From Rhodococcus xishaensis (lineage in GTDB: Bacteria > Actinomycetota > Actinomycetes > Mycobacteriales > Mycobacteriaceae), in NCBI RefSeq assembly GCF_004011825.1, contig NZ_RKLO01000002.1, forward strand, positions 434,001-498,000: a stretch of 64,000 nt of DNA. Direction: 5' to 3'. Position numbers and translations under genes: made by a program. Below the pieces are notes generated by a model. That model had not been told where the DNA came from. It did not search any database and was given only the letters and a program-made list of their open reading frames with translations. Below are positions 47,014 to 55,890 of the stretch, in pieces; the first letter of the stretch is position 1, and each line of letters opens with the position of its first letter.

Positions 47014-47693
47014 TTCACGAGGTAGCGATCGATGTCGGCTTCGAGGTCTGCGAACAGCGCACCGTTGAGTCCGTAGGCCAGGTTGACCTCGGCGATGAAC
47101 CGAGTCTGCGCCTCGGCTGTCAGGGGCGCCCTGTCGAGCTTGGCGCGGTACTCATCCTTGAACACCTTCGGCTTGGTGATCTGGTCGAAGATGTAGAAGC
47201 GTACGCCGTCGACCTCGTAGCCGTAGGCACGCTCGAGCATTCGACGGATGATCTGGCCGCCCGAAAGATCGCCCAAGTAGCGTAGGTAGTGGTGAGCGAC
47301 GAAGTCGGCCGGGGACGTGAACGCGACCTCCTCGAGGCGCCTGATGTAGCGCTCGGTCGCGGGTTTGGCCACGACCTGCTCCCGCCATCGGGATCCGAGC
47401 AGAAACTCGAGGTCGGCGGCCAGGGACGGCAGGCGGATGAGTTCGGGTGCGATGAACGGCGCCGCGAGGGCGTCGTCCGCATGGCTCTCACCGGCGCGTT
47501 CGAGCGCCTCGTACACGAGGTACGTCTGCGCTAGGAGCGCGGTATAGCCTTCCTCGAGGAGTTTGCCGGCCAAGAGATCGCCCACGAACCGGGACTGCTC
47601 GGTCGCGCGGTGTGCCGCATCGGTCTCGGTCTTGATCCGCGCGGCGAAGCCTGCGGAGTCGTCGACCGAGGCCTGCCGATCGAGCATGTCCAT
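47010..47693 (-). CDS. hmuO: Heme oxygenase (HO-1 type)
   Basis: 227 residues from ATG 47693, with AAGGAG seven bases upstream; a second ATG is at 47687. The proximal heme ligand is the histidine in TDAAHRATEQSRFV, and the distal-helix motif is LGDLSGGQIIRRML. It cleaves heme to biliverdin, CO and free iron. It is the first gene of the heme operon and lies behind an IdeR-type iron box. Combined with HmuTUV it forms a complete heme-iron acquisition route; an outer heme receptor is not visible here. Confidence 0.93.
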   Translation of the reverse strand: MDMLDRQASVDDSAGFAARIKTETDAAHRATEQSRFVGDLLAGKLLEEGYTALLAQTYLVYEALERAGESHADDALAAPFIAPELIRLPSLAADLEFLLGSRWREQVVAKPATERYIRRLEEVAFTSPADFVAHHYLRYLGDLSGGQIIRRMLERAYGYEVDGVRFYIFDQITKPKVFKDEYRAKLDRAPLTAEAQTRFIAEVNLAYGLNGALFADLEADIDRYLVK

Positions 47694-47733
47694 GTGGTCT
47701 CCTTCAACAGAGGTAACGGGCGACACAGCGGTA

Positions 47734-47752
47734 GAAGGTTAGCCTACCCTTT
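47734..47752. promoter_or_regulatory. IdeR/DtxR iron box upstream of the heme operon
   Basis: The 19-mer GAAGGTTAGCCTACCCTTT agrees with the inverted-repeat consensus (TTAGGTTAGSCTAACCTAA) at most positions, with the AGGTTAG half exact. It lies 41 bases upstream of hmuO, so iron-loaded IdeR would repress the operon. Direct sequence match; binding inferred. Confidence 0.8.
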
Positions 47753-47815
47753 CGTTGTTGCCGTGCGGGGCCCTCGGAACCGGAAGGTTCGTCCAGCAAG
47801 CGCCCCGTTCGGCGG

Positions 47816-48751
47816 TCAGGCACTCACGTCGTCCAGCGCGGCTGCGATCGCCGTTGGCAGTTCGAGTTCCTCGGCCGCCAGCACGCCTGTGAGCTGTGCG
47901 ATGTCTCGTGCACCCACCACTGCACTCGAGACTCCGGGCCGATCCCGGGCCCACGCGAGGGCGACCGCCAACGGTGACGTGCCCAGTCCGTCAGCCGCGG
48001 TGAGGACCGCGTCGACGACCCGCACCGACGTCTCGGTGAGGTAGCTCCTGACCTCCGTCGCACGGTCGTCGTCCGCCCCACGCGAGTCGGCCGGGATCCC
48101 GTCCCGGTACTTGCCGGTCAGGATGCCGCCCGCGAGAGGGACGGCGGCGAACACGCCGATCCCGTGGTGTGCGGCCGCGGGGAGTAATTCCTCTTCGACA
48201 CCGCGGGCCAGCAGGGAGTACTCGGCCTGCGTTGCGACGAGCCGACCGGGACCCTGCCTGTCCGCTGCCGTTGCGAGTTGCCAACCTAGGTATCCGCGAA
48301 CTCCGGTGTAGCGGACGCGGCCGCTGCTCACGGCGTAGTCGAGAGTCGACGCAATTTCGTCCACAGGAGTCAGCGTGTCCCACGTCGCGACCTGCCACAG
48401 GTCGAGGTGATCGGTGCCGAGCTCACGCAGTGTCGCGTCGAGCTGTGTCAACAGACCGCGACGGGAGCAGTCCACCCGTTGCGCGCCCGAAGCGAAGGGA
48501 TTGATCCCGGCGCTGCCGCCCAGGATGAGGTGCTCGCGCGGCACGACGTCATCGAGCAACTCCGCGAGAATTCGCTGCGCCTTACCGTCGCCGTAGGCGG
48601 GCGAGGTGTCGACGAGCGTGCCGCCCGCATCGACGAACGCCGACAATTGTGCCGCGGCCTCGTCGCCATCGGTGTCCCTTCCCCAGTACAGCGTGCCCAG
48701 ACCGAGTCTCGACACCCGCAATCCGCTTGTCCCCACCGCTCTGTTTTCCAT
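47816..48751 (-). CDS. Aldo/keto reductase-fold protein with altered active site
   Basis: 311 residues from ATG 48751. The (beta/alpha)8 fold of the AKR superfamily is clear (TSGLRVSRLGLGTLYWGRDT, LVDTSPAYGDGKAQRIL, LRELGTDHLDLWQV, LAVALAWARDRPGVSSAVVGAR). The catalytic Asp and Tyr remain, but the Lys position reads LILGGSAG and the His position reads QVATWD. Thus two of four catalytic residues are replaced. It may be a non-catalytic or specialised protein. It is divergent from uppP with 219 bp between, and lies upstream of the heme operon on the same strand. Confidence 0.8.
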   Translation of the reverse strand: MENRAVGTSGLRVSRLGLGTLYWGRDTDGDEAAAQLSAFVDAGGTLVDTSPAYGDGKAQRILAELLDDVVPREHLILGGSAGINPFASGAQRVDCSRRGLLTQLDATLRELGTDHLDLWQVATWDTLTPVDEIASTLDYAVSSGRVRYTGVRGYLGWQLATAADRQGPGRLVATQAEYSLLARGVEEELLPAAAHHGIGVFAAVPLAGGILTGKYRDGIPADSRGADDDRATEVRSYLTETSVRVVDAVLTAADGLGTSPLAVALAWARDRPGVSSAVVGARDIAQLTGVLAAEELELPTAIAAALDDVSA

Positions 48752-48970
48752 AACCGCCCACGTCTCGACACTGAGAATTCTGGTCGGCGGAACACGTCCA
48801 CCGATCGAGAACACTAGTGCTGCCCACGGTGCGCCTGGTACAGCCACGCCGAGTACCGTCTCCCCGGTGAAACTTGGACCGCACGTGTGTAATCCGAATG
48901 CTCCGCATCTCGCCCGTCGGCTTGCTCCTGCACCGAGTGACTCGAGGTTGCGTTCGTGATCGGGGAGTCC

Positions 48971-49804
48971 ATGACCTGGCTCCAGGCAATCGTCCTGGGT
49001 GCGGTGCAGGGTCTGACGGAGTTCCTTCCCATCTCGTCCTCTGGCCACTTGAGGATCGTTTCGGAGATTTTCTTCGGTACGGACGCCGGTGCGTCGTTCA
49101 CCGCCGTGACCCAGCTCGGCACCGAGGCGGCGGTTCTGGTCTATTTCGCTCGCGACATCGGCCGCATCGCGACGGCATGGTTCCGCGGTCTGGTCCACGC
49201 CGAGCACCGCGGGGGTCTCGACTACCGCATGGGCTGGTACGTCATTCTCGGCACCATTCCGATAGGTGTGCTCGGGTTCTTCTTCAAAGACCAAGTCCGC
49301 ACCAGCGCGAGGAATCTGTGGCTGATCGCGTCGGTGCTCATCATCTTCGCGTTGGTGATCGCGGCCGCGGAACACTACGGCCGCAAGAGGCGTCCCATCG
49401 AGGATCTGCGGTTGCGGGACGGCATCGTCATGGGTTCGGCACAGGCGCTTGCGCTGATCCCGGGAGTCTCGCGCTCCGGAGCCACCATCAGCGCGGGCCT
49501 GTTCCTCGGGCTCACCCGTGAGGCGGCCGCGCGTTACTCGTTCCTGCTTGCCATCCCCGCGGTGGTCGCGTCGGGTCTGTTCAGTCTCCCGGACGCGTTC
49601 GAACCCGTCGGCGAGGGCCTCAATGCGTCTGGACCGCAGCTGTTCCTGGCAACACTCATCGCTTTCGTGATCGGATACGCGTCGATCGCCTGGTTGCTCA
49701 GGTTCGTCGTGAACCACTCGATGTACTGGTTCGTCGGCTACCGGATCATCCTCGGAACCGTCGTTCTCGTGCTCCTCGCAACGGGAACGGTCTCGGCGAC
49801 GTGA
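48971..49804 (+). CDS. uppP: Undecaprenyl-diphosphatase (UppP/BacA)
   Basis: 277 residues, multi-pass membrane enzyme. Recycles undecaprenyl diphosphate to the monophosphate lipid carrier for peptidoglycan; also gives bacitracin resistance. Both signature motifs are intact: [10 protein letters not shown] near residue 22 and [11 protein letters not shown] near residue 170. The ATG at 48971 fits the family length and start ([18 protein letters not shown]); a GTG at 48956 would add five residues. It corresponds to Rv2136c. It is followed by a histidine phosphatase. Confidence 0.93.
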   Translation: MTWLQAIVLGAVQGLTEFLPISSSGHLRIVSEIFFGTDAGASFTAVTQLGTEAAVLVYFARDIGRIATAWFRGLVHAEHRGGLDYRMGWYVILGTIPIGVLGFFFKDQVRTSARNLWLIASVLIIFALVIAAAEHYGRKRRPIEDLRLRDGIVMGSAQALALIPGVSRSGATISAGLFLGLTREAAARYSFLLAIPAVVASGLFSLPDAFEPVGEGLNASGPQLFLATLIAFVIGYASIAWLLRFVVNHSMYWFVGYRIILGTVVLVLLATGTVSAT

Positions 49805-49841
49805 CCGGTAACGGGCGCGCTCCGCAACTAGGCTGGGGCGC

Positions 49842-50531
49842 ATGACAGTCATCCTGTTGCGCCACGGCCGGTCGACGGCGAACACGTCGGGGATCCTCGC
49901 CGGCCGTTTGCCCGGTGTCGCGCTCGACGAAGTCGGCATCGAGCAGGCGAAGAGCCTGATCGACCGTCTGGCCGGGGTCGCGATCGAGGAGATCGTGCAG
50001 TCGCCCCTGCTGCGCTGCGAACAGACTGTCGCGCCGCTCGCCGTCGACCGTGGTCTGACGCCACGCGTCGAGGAGCGGTTGGTCGAGGTCGACTACGGGC
50101 AGTGGACCGGGCGTTCGCTGAAGGAATTGCTCACCGAGCCGCTGTGGAAGATCGTCCAGCACCAAGCATCTGCAGCAGTTTTCCCGGATGGAGAAGGCCT
50201 GGCGGAGGTGCAGGCCCGGGCGGTGGCCGCCGTCCGCGAACACGACCGGCGGCTCGCCGACGCGCATGGGCGGGACGTCGTGTGGGTCGCCTGCAGTCAC
50301 GGTGACGTCATCAAGTCCGTGCTTGCCGATGCGGTGGGCTGCCACCTCGACGGGTTCCAGCGCATCGTGGCCGAACCGGCGTCGATCAGCGTGGTCCGGT
50401 ATACCGACTTGCGGCCGTTCGTCCTACGGATGAACGACACCGGGAGCGACCTCAGCGGCCTCGACAGTGGCGGGCGGGAAGCGGGCAGTGGGCAATCGGT
50501 TCCCGGGGGTGAGGTCGGTCCTGTTCGGTAG
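49842..50531 (+). CDS. Histidine phosphatase (phosphoglycerate mutase-like, Rv2135c-like)
   Basis: 229 residues. The catalytic motif LRHGRSTAN is at the N terminus (the RHG of the branch). A second arginine lies in SPLLRCEQTV, with a Glu in VEVDYGQWTG and a catalytic His in ACSHGDVIK. A substrate-specific role cannot be assigned; Rv2135c is the positional counterpart. The C-terminal 25 residues are Gly/Ser-rich. It lies 37 bp after uppP and 39 bp before the DUF3090 gene, so an operon is likely. Confidence 0.9.
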   Translation: MTVILLRHGRSTANTSGILAGRLPGVALDEVGIEQAKSLIDRLAGVAIEEIVQSPLLRCEQTVAPLAVDRGLTPRVEERLVEVDYGQWTGRSLKELLTEPLWKIVQHQASAAVFPDGEGLAEVQARAVAAVREHDRRLADAHGRDVVWVACSHGDVIKSVLADAVGCHLDGFQRIVAEPASISVVRYTDLRPFVLRMNDTGSDLSGLDSGGREAGSGQSVPGGEVGPVR

Positions 50532-50570
50532 GCGGATAATGAAGCGGAATGGATAGAACGAGGAGGTGCA

Positions 50571-51164
50571 ATGCCACGCGCAATACACGTTTTTCGCACC
50601 CCTGATCGATTCGTTGCGGGGACGGTCGGCGAGCCCGGCGACCGGTCGTTCTATCTCCAGGCTGTGCACGATGCCCGGGTGGTGAGCGTGCTGCTCGAAA
50701 AGCAGCAGGTGCAGGTGCTCGCCGACCGGATGGGGCTGTTGCTCGACGAGGTTCATCGTCGGTTCGGTACCGCCGTGCCGCCGGAGGGCGGCGAACTCGG
50801 CGACCTCAGCCCCCTCGTCACGCCGCTGGATGTCGAGTTCAGGGTCGGAACGATGGGCCTGGGATGGGATGCGGAGGCCGAGGCGGTCGTGGTCGAGTTG
50901 CTCGCGGTGAGCGAGACGGAATTCGACGAGTCGGTGGTGCTCGACGATGCCGAGGAGGGCCCGGATGCGGTGCGAGTGTTCCTGACGCCGGTGCAGGCCC
51001 GTGAGTTCGCGTTGCGCTCCGAACGCGTGGTAGCTGCCGGACGGGCTCCATGTCCGCTGTGCGGGGAACCGCTCGCGGCCGACGGGCATGTCTGCATCCG
51101 CACCAACGGCTATCGGCGTACCGCAGGGTTCGATTCGTCGGTCGAGTTCGGGGAAGAGCTTTGA
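50571..51164 (+). CDS. DUF3090 family protein (Rv2134c-like)
   Basis: 197 residues. An N-terminal domain with SFYLQAVHDARVVSVLLEKQQV and a C-terminal short metal-like knuckle (PCPLCGEPLAADGHVC, about residues 159-174) that could bind zinc. DUF3090 proteins are confined to actinobacteria and are typically paired with an SCO1664-family protein, as here: the stop overlaps the next start by four bases (TTGA). Function is unknown; a conserved coupled pair beside MshC suggests a core actinobacterial process. Confidence 0.85.
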   Translation: MPRAIHVFRTPDRFVAGTVGEPGDRSFYLQAVHDARVVSVLLEKQQVQVLADRMGLLLDEVHRRFGTAVPPEGGELGDLSPLVTPLDVEFRVGTMGLGWDAEAEAVVVELLAVSETEFDESVVLDDAEEGPDAVRVFLTPVQAREFALRSERVVAAGRAPCPLCGEPLAADGHVCIRTNGYRRTAGFDSSVEFGEEL

Positions 51165-51988
51165 AGTTGGTGCCTTTCGACCCGCTGGACCCGACGGCTC
51201 GCGAGTTGCTCTCCGAGGGAGAGTTGACGCTGGTCGGCCGAATCGTTCACGCCAGCAACGCAACGCTGGTAGCCGAGGCGTCGTCCGATGGACGGTCGGT
51301 TCGATGCGTGTACAAGCCAGTGAGGGGGGAACGCCCGCTGTGGGACTTTCCTCACGGAACCCTCGCCGGACGTGAGGTCGCCTCGTACCTGATCTCGGAG
51401 GAACTCGGCTGGGGGGTGATTCCCCGCACCATCCTTCGGGATGGCCCTCTCGGTCCTGGCATGGTCCAGCAGTGGATCGACACACCGGATCGGCACCCGG
51501 AATCGGATGGACAACTGGATCTGGTCGACATCTGCCCGCCCGACGAGGTGCCTCCCGGATGGCTCGAGGTACTGCGTGCCCTGGACGTTCACGGCGCCGA
51601 AGTCGCGTTGATCCACGCCGACGACCCGCGGCTGCAGCGGCTGGCCGTGCTCGACGTGCTGCTCAACAACGCCGACCGAAAGGGCGGTCATGCGCTCGAA
51701 GGAATCGACGGGTCCGTGTACGGGGTCGACCACGGTATTTGCCTGCACGAGGAATACAAGCTTCGCACCGTTCTGTGGGGATGGTCCGGGCAGCCGATCG
51801 GCGACGACTTGATGGTGGACATCGAGTCGTTCGTCAAGCGACTCGGAGACGAGATTGCTCCGGTACTTGCCGAATACATCACCGTGCGTGAGGTCGACGC
51901 TCTGCGAGGTCGTGCGACCGCGCTTCTCCACGCACCGGTGATGCCGCATCCTTCCGGGTCACGCCCGATTCCCTGGCCGGCGTTCTAG
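51161..51988 (+). CDS. SCO1664-family protein (phosphatidylinositol-kinase-like fold, Rv2133c-like)
   Basis: 275 residues, TTG start inside the DUF3090 stop; a GTG at 51170 is an alternative. The fold resembles PI3/PI4-kinase-like or HipA-type kinases: the nucleotide lysine in [34 protein letters not shown], the catalytic loop [15 protein letters not shown] and the metal loop YGVDHGICL. Such conservation argues for a real kinase activity, whose substrate is not known. It is translationally coupled to DUF3090 and 91 bp upstream of mshC on the same strand. Confidence 0.82.
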   Translation: MKLVPFDPLDPTARELLSEGELTLVGRIVHASNATLVAEASSDGRSVRCVYKPVRGERPLWDFPHGTLAGREVASYLISEELGWGVIPRTILRDGPLGPGMVQQWIDTPDRHPESDGQLDLVDICPPDEVPPGWLEVLRALDVHGAEVALIHADDPRLQRLAVLDVLLNNADRKGGHALEGIDGSVYGVDHGICLHEEYKLRTVLWGWSGQPIGDDLMVDIESFVKRLGDEIAPVLAEYITVREVDALRGRATALLHAPVMPHPSGSRPIPWPAF

Positions 51989-52079
51989 CCCGGCACGTGT
52001 CAGGCACCGGAACCCGGTCCCCATCCCACACCTCGTCCGACCGCGAGAGCGGTTCGGACTCTCCACTAGGCTCATGGTC

Positions 52080-53321
52080 ATGCAGTCTTGGTCCGAAATA
52101 GCTGTCCCGTCCGTGCCCGGTCAGGGCCCCGCCCTCCGGCTCTACGACACAGCGGACCGACAGGTCCGGCCAGTCACTCCTGGCCAGACCGCGAGGATGT
52201 ACGTGTGCGGCATCACGCCGTACGACGCGACGCACCTCGGGCATGCCGCAACGTATCTGACGTTCGACCTGGTGAACCGCATCTGGCTGGATGCCGGGCA
52301 CGACGTCCACTACGTGCAGAACGTCACAGACATCGACGATCCGCTGTTCGAGCGCGCCGAGCGAGACGGTGAGGACTGGGTCGTCCTGGGGATGCGCGAG
52401 ACGGCGCTGTTCCGTGAGGACATGGAGGCGCTGCGGGTCCTGCCGCCTCGGGACTACATCGGTGCCGTCGAATCGGTCAAAGAGGTTGTCGAACTGGTCG
52501 AAAAGTTCGTCGCGTCCGGCGCTGCCTACATCGTCGATGACCCGGAGTACCCGGATGTGTACTTCCGCGCCGACGCGACCACCCAGTTCGGGTACGAATC
52601 CGGTTACGACCGCGCGACGATGGACCACTTGTTCGCCCTCCGCGGTGGTGATCCGGACCGTCCGGGCAAGAAGGATCCGCTCGACGCCCTGGTGTGGCGC
52701 GCGGAGCGGGCGGGAGAACCGTCGTGGCCGTCGCCGTTCGGGCCGGGCCGGCCCGGCTGGCATGTCGAGTGCGCCGCCATTGCGCTCAACCGCATCGGTT
52801 CGGGTTTCGATATCCAGGGTGGCGGTAGTGACCTGATCTTCCCGCACCACGAGTACTCGGCTGCGCATGCTGAATCGGCCACCGGCACACGACGTTTCGC
52901 ACGTCATTACGTTCACGCCGGGATGATCGGCCTGGACGGTGAGAAGATGTCCAAGAGTCGCGGCAACCTCGTGTTCGTCTCCAAGCTACGTGGCGAGGGG
53001 GTGGACCCGGCCGCGATCCGGCTCGGGCTCCTCGCCGGGCACTACCGGACTGACCGCCCGTGGACCGACGAGCTGCTGGCCACCGCGCAGGAACGACTGA
53101 GCCTGTGGCGCAAGGCTGCCGGTCTCGGATCGGGGCCGTCCGCGGACGACACGATCGCTCGGCTCCGTCAGCATCTCGCCGACGACCTGGACACGCCCAA
53201 GGCGCTCGATGCGGTCGACGGCTGGGTGCGCCGGGCTCTGGACCACGGCGGGCCGGACGCCTCCGCGCCGAGCGCCCTCGCTACCGCGGTTGACGCACTA
53301 CTGGGCATCGACCTGCGCTGA
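52080..53321 (+). CDS. mshC: Cysteine:glucosaminyl-inositol ligase MshC (mycothiol synthesis)
   Basis: 413 residues from ATG 52080 ([15 protein letters not shown]), the family start; the ATG at 52074 is less likely. It joins cysteine to GlcN-Ins with ATP, the third step to mycothiol, the thiol of actinobacteria. It is a class I cysteinyl-tRNA synthetase relative: zinc Cys in [16 protein letters not shown]-like THLGHAATY, a Cys/His pair in GWHVECAAI, and [10 protein letters not shown]. It lacks the anticodon-binding domain, as expected of MshC. It corresponds to Rv2130c. Confidence 0.95.
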   Translation: MQSWSEIAVPSVPGQGPALRLYDTADRQVRPVTPGQTARMYVCGITPYDATHLGHAATYLTFDLVNRIWLDAGHDVHYVQNVTDIDDPLFERAERDGEDWVVLGMRETALFREDMEALRVLPPRDYIGAVESVKEVVELVEKFVASGAAYIVDDPEYPDVYFRADATTQFGYESGYDRATMDHLFALRGGDPDRPGKKDPLDALVWRAERAGEPSWPSPFGPGRPGWHVECAAIALNRIGSGFDIQGGGSDLIFPHHEYSAAHAESATGTRRFARHYVHAGMIGLDGEKMSKSRGNLVFVSKLRGEGVDPAAIRLGLLAGHYRTDRPWTDELLATAQERLSLWRKAAGLGSGPSADDTIARLRQHLADDLDTPKALDAVDGWVRRALDHGGPDASAPSALATAVDALLGIDLR

Positions 53322-53346
53322 TCGCGAGCTACGCCGATGGCGGTGT

Positions 53347-54624
53347 TCACAACCGTGTGAACAGGTTTCGGTCCTCCTCGAACTCGCTGAGGATCTCCGA
53401 CGTCAGTGTCGGCCGGGTGTCGCCGATCGCGGCGAGATAGTCGTCTGTGGCTGCCGGCCGGCCCGAACGGTCTGGGACCTCCCGTTCGAAGGCGGCCTGC
53501 GATCCCTTGCGAGCAGCGAACTCGATGTCGGCGGGAGTGAAGAGCTCACTGGCGTCGACCAGGCGGTCGAGATCGACGTCTTCCGCCGCATTGCCGAGGT
53601 ACCGCTTCCACACCGCGCGCCGGGCGGGCGCGTCAGGTGGCCCCACCGGGATGGTGTAGTCGAACCGACCCGGGCGCAGGAACGCCGAGTCCAACGAGTG
53701 CACCGAGTTCGTCGCGCACACCAGAAGGCGGTGCTCGCTCTCACGGAACGTCGGTATCAGTTTGAGCAGTTCATTGGTGACGCCGTGCGCCGGATTCGTC
53801 GCGAGTCCGGTTCGGGTGCTTGCGATCTCTTCGACCTCGTCGATGAACAGCACGACCTCTTCGAGCTCGGCGAGGTCCGCGAACACCCCGCGAAGGGCCG
53901 CGGCAAGGCCACCGGGTTCCGATGCCGCGAGGCGAGACGGGAACAGTTCCACGAACGGCCATTCGAGTCGGGATGCGATGGCCTTCGCGAAGCTGGTCTT
54001 GCCCGTTCCCGGTGGCCCGAACAAGATCACGGCTTTCGGTGGTTTGACCCCGTACCGGTCGGCGACGTTCGGGTGCTCGAGCGGCAACACGATGCGGCGC
54101 TCGATGACGTCCTTCACCGATTCCATCCCGGCCATCTTGTTCCAGAGTCCGATCGGCATAAGGCGTCCGCCGAGTTCGCTGAGCAGTGTCTGGTCGGGGC
54201 CGGGCGGTTCGAGCAGTTCGTAGTAGACCAGTCCGTCGCGGCGCACATATCCGGAGTGCTCGAACGCGGCCGATCCGGTGGCGCCGTCGGGGAGAACAGC
54301 TGAGATCCGACGGACACCGGATGCGCTCAGCCGGCGCTGCAGATGGGCGAGCAGGTCGCTGCCGATGCCCCGGTTGCGCCACCGGCCCCCCAGCGCCACC
54401 AGCAGGATCCATGCCCGTTCACCATGAACCTGGGCCACCGCCATGCCCACGAGTTCGTCGCCCGCGACCGCGACGACAGAGGGTGCGCCCGACCGGGCGG
54501 CCGCGACCACCTCGGCAAGAGTGAACACGGGTTCGGGGGAGCCTGGTGGTCGGCTCTGATCCCAGATCTCGATCGCTTGGTCCAGATCGTCGTTCTGGAA
54601 GTCGCGCAATCGCCACACCGGCAT
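53347..54624 (-). CDS. GNAT acetyltransferase fused to an AAA+ ATPase
   Basis: 425 residues from ATG 54624 (MPVWRLRDFQNDDLDQAIE). Residues 1-150 form a GNAT fold, with the acetyl-CoA loop LGGRWRNRGIGSDLLAHLQRR. Residues 165-425 are an AAA+ module of the FtsH/Cdc48 group: Walker A GPPGTGKTS with Lys209, Walker B VLFIDEVEEIAS, sensor 1 and arginine-finger region (VCATNSVHSLDSAFLRPGRFDYTIPVG). There is no protease domain or membrane helix. Such a fusion suggests acetylation coupled to remodelling of a target. It lies convergent to mshC and on the same strand as the GH19 and SMC genes. Confidence 0.82.
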   Translation of the reverse strand: MPVWRLRDFQNDDLDQAIEIWDQSRPPGSPEPVFTLAEVVAAARSGAPSVVAVAGDELVGMAVAQVHGERAWILLVALGGRWRNRGIGSDLLAHLQRRLSASGVRRISAVLPDGATGSAAFEHSGYVRRDGLVYYELLEPPGPDQTLLSELGGRLMPIGLWNKMAGMESVKDVIERRIVLPLEHPNVADRYGVKPPKAVILFGPPGTGKTSFAKAIASRLEWPFVELFPSRLAASEPGGLAAALRGVFADLAELEEVVLFIDEVEEIASTRTGLATNPAHGVTNELLKLIPTFRESEHRLLVCATNSVHSLDSAFLRPGRFDYTIPVGPPDAPARRAVWKRYLGNAAEDVDLDRLVDASELFTPADIEFAARKGSQAAFEREVPDRSGRPAATDDYLAAIGDTRPTLTSEILSEFEEDRNLFTRL

Positions 54625-54734
54625 CTGCCCACCTCGATCCGATCGTCGGACCCTTCCAGTAGACACCGCGATCACCGTGCTGTCAGTCCGTGCGACCGCC
54701 AGGCCACGTGCTCGAACGCTGTGGAGGCGAACCG

Positions 54735-55583
54735 TCAGCCAAGAACGGAGAGAGCCCGCTTGAAGCTGGCGACTCGTTTCGACATCCCGTGTGTGCCACC
54801 GTTGACGATCCGCGACACCTTCTCGATGCTTCCGGTGTCCGAGACGGCGTTGAGGTTGCGGGACTGCCAGTACCAGGCCGCGGTGTCGAACGCGTTCTCC
54901 GGCTTGGACATCAGTTCGGGATTGGCGACGAAGTCGATCCCGAGGTGCTTGCTGACGTTCTGATAGTTGTGTCGGCCGGTGACCTGAATCGCTCCGCGTC
55001 CCTTGTATCGAACTCCGTCGCCTGGGGAGACGTTGCCCAGATCGGCACGTCCCTCGTACGCACGACCGGATGCGTACTCCTCGAATGTGCGGAATGAGTC
55101 CGACTCGACTACGAGCTGTGCGATGAAGGCAGCCTTGCGGACGGGAGTGTCGATTGTCGCCATCGCGAGCGCTTCGTTGAGCGGCTCGACGTACTGCTCC
55201 AGTTTCGTGGACGCTACGTGCGGGATGATGCGGACGAGTTCGTCCAGCGTCACCGACGCCGGATTCGGCGGGGGTGGCGGCGGTGGCGGTGGCGGGGGCG
55301 GCGGCGCGACAGGGACCTGCGTGGCGGGAGTCGCTCCGGGCGTGGAGTCGGCCATGTCGAGGGCCTTCGCCAGGCTCTTCCCGTCGAGGAACTGGACGGG
55401 TGCCGCCTGCGCGGCGGGCAGGGACTCGGCGTGGCTGGACGCGAATGGCCCGAGCACGACGTTCCCCATCCAGAGTCCGGCGGCGGCGATGGACGCGACG
55501 CCTGTGAAGCGAGCTCGTGAATTGAACCGAGATCGTGAGGTCGACGTTTGGTTATGGAACGAGGTTGTACGCGACTCGTGCAT
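54735..55583 (-). CDS. Secreted GH19-like chitinase/muralytic enzyme
   Basis: 282 residues from ATG 55583 (a farther upstream in-frame ATG at 55637 is less likely). An Arg/Ser/Thr-rich N terminus precedes a hydrophobic segment (GVASIAAAGLWMGNVVLGPF), which serves as signal or anchor. A run of about 13 prolines (residues 100-115) links to a catalytic domain with AAFIAQLVVESDSFRTFEEYASGRAYEGR and RYKGRGAIQVTGRHNY, which are GH19/endolysin motifs including the catalytic glutamates. It probably cleaves peptidoglycan or chitin outside the cell. Confidence 0.8.
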   Translation of the reverse strand: MHESRTTSFHNQTSTSRSRFNSRARFTGVASIAAAGLWMGNVVLGPFASSHAESLPAAQAAPVQFLDGKSLAKALDMADSTPGATPATQVPVAPPPPPPPPPPPPPNPASVTLDELVRIIPHVASTKLEQYVEPLNEALAMATIDTPVRKAAFIAQLVVESDSFRTFEEYASGRAYEGRADLGNVSPGDGVRYKGRGAIQVTGRHNYQNVSKHLGIDFVANPELMSKPENAFDTAAWYWQSRNLNAVSDTGSIEKVSRIVNGGTHGMSKRVASFKRALSVLG

Positions 55584-55890
55584 GGTTCGTGCTCCAGCTA
55601 TTCGGCTGCAGACGCGGCAGCCTCCGAACGTGAGCACCGGTAGAGTCGGGAGACGACGTTGTTCCGGACCGTTGCATCACCCGGTGGTCACGGCAAGGTC
55701 ACAACCAGATAACAGGGTGATCGTTGGAAGATTCAAGGAAAACCGACGAGGATCACATTCGACCCACATCGTGGTCCGTGTCACCATTCGGGGTGATGGC
55801 GTGGCGCGGTACCCACGGCAGACTGTGAATCGACCAGCTGAATCGAGCACCTGACTCGAGCGGCGAGCGAAGCCGAGCTATCCGAACCGG
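55584..55890. promoter_or_regulatory. 307-bp gap between jetC and the GH19 gene
   Basis: No gene is supported here. In particular, no reading frame with DUF2399/JetD character follows jetC. It must contain the GH19 promoter. Two direct GGTCAC copies at 55686-55691 and 55697-55702 (11 bases apart) lie about 100-120 bp upstream of the GH19 start and could be a response-regulator site. Confidence 0.45.

Noticed and set aside
48752-49939. A 707-residue protein on the minus strand joined to the aldo/keto reductase
   Set aside because: The upstream 396 residues are antisense to uppP and the histidine phosphatase, with an Arg/Asp/Gly-rich shadow composition; the reductase starts at 48751.
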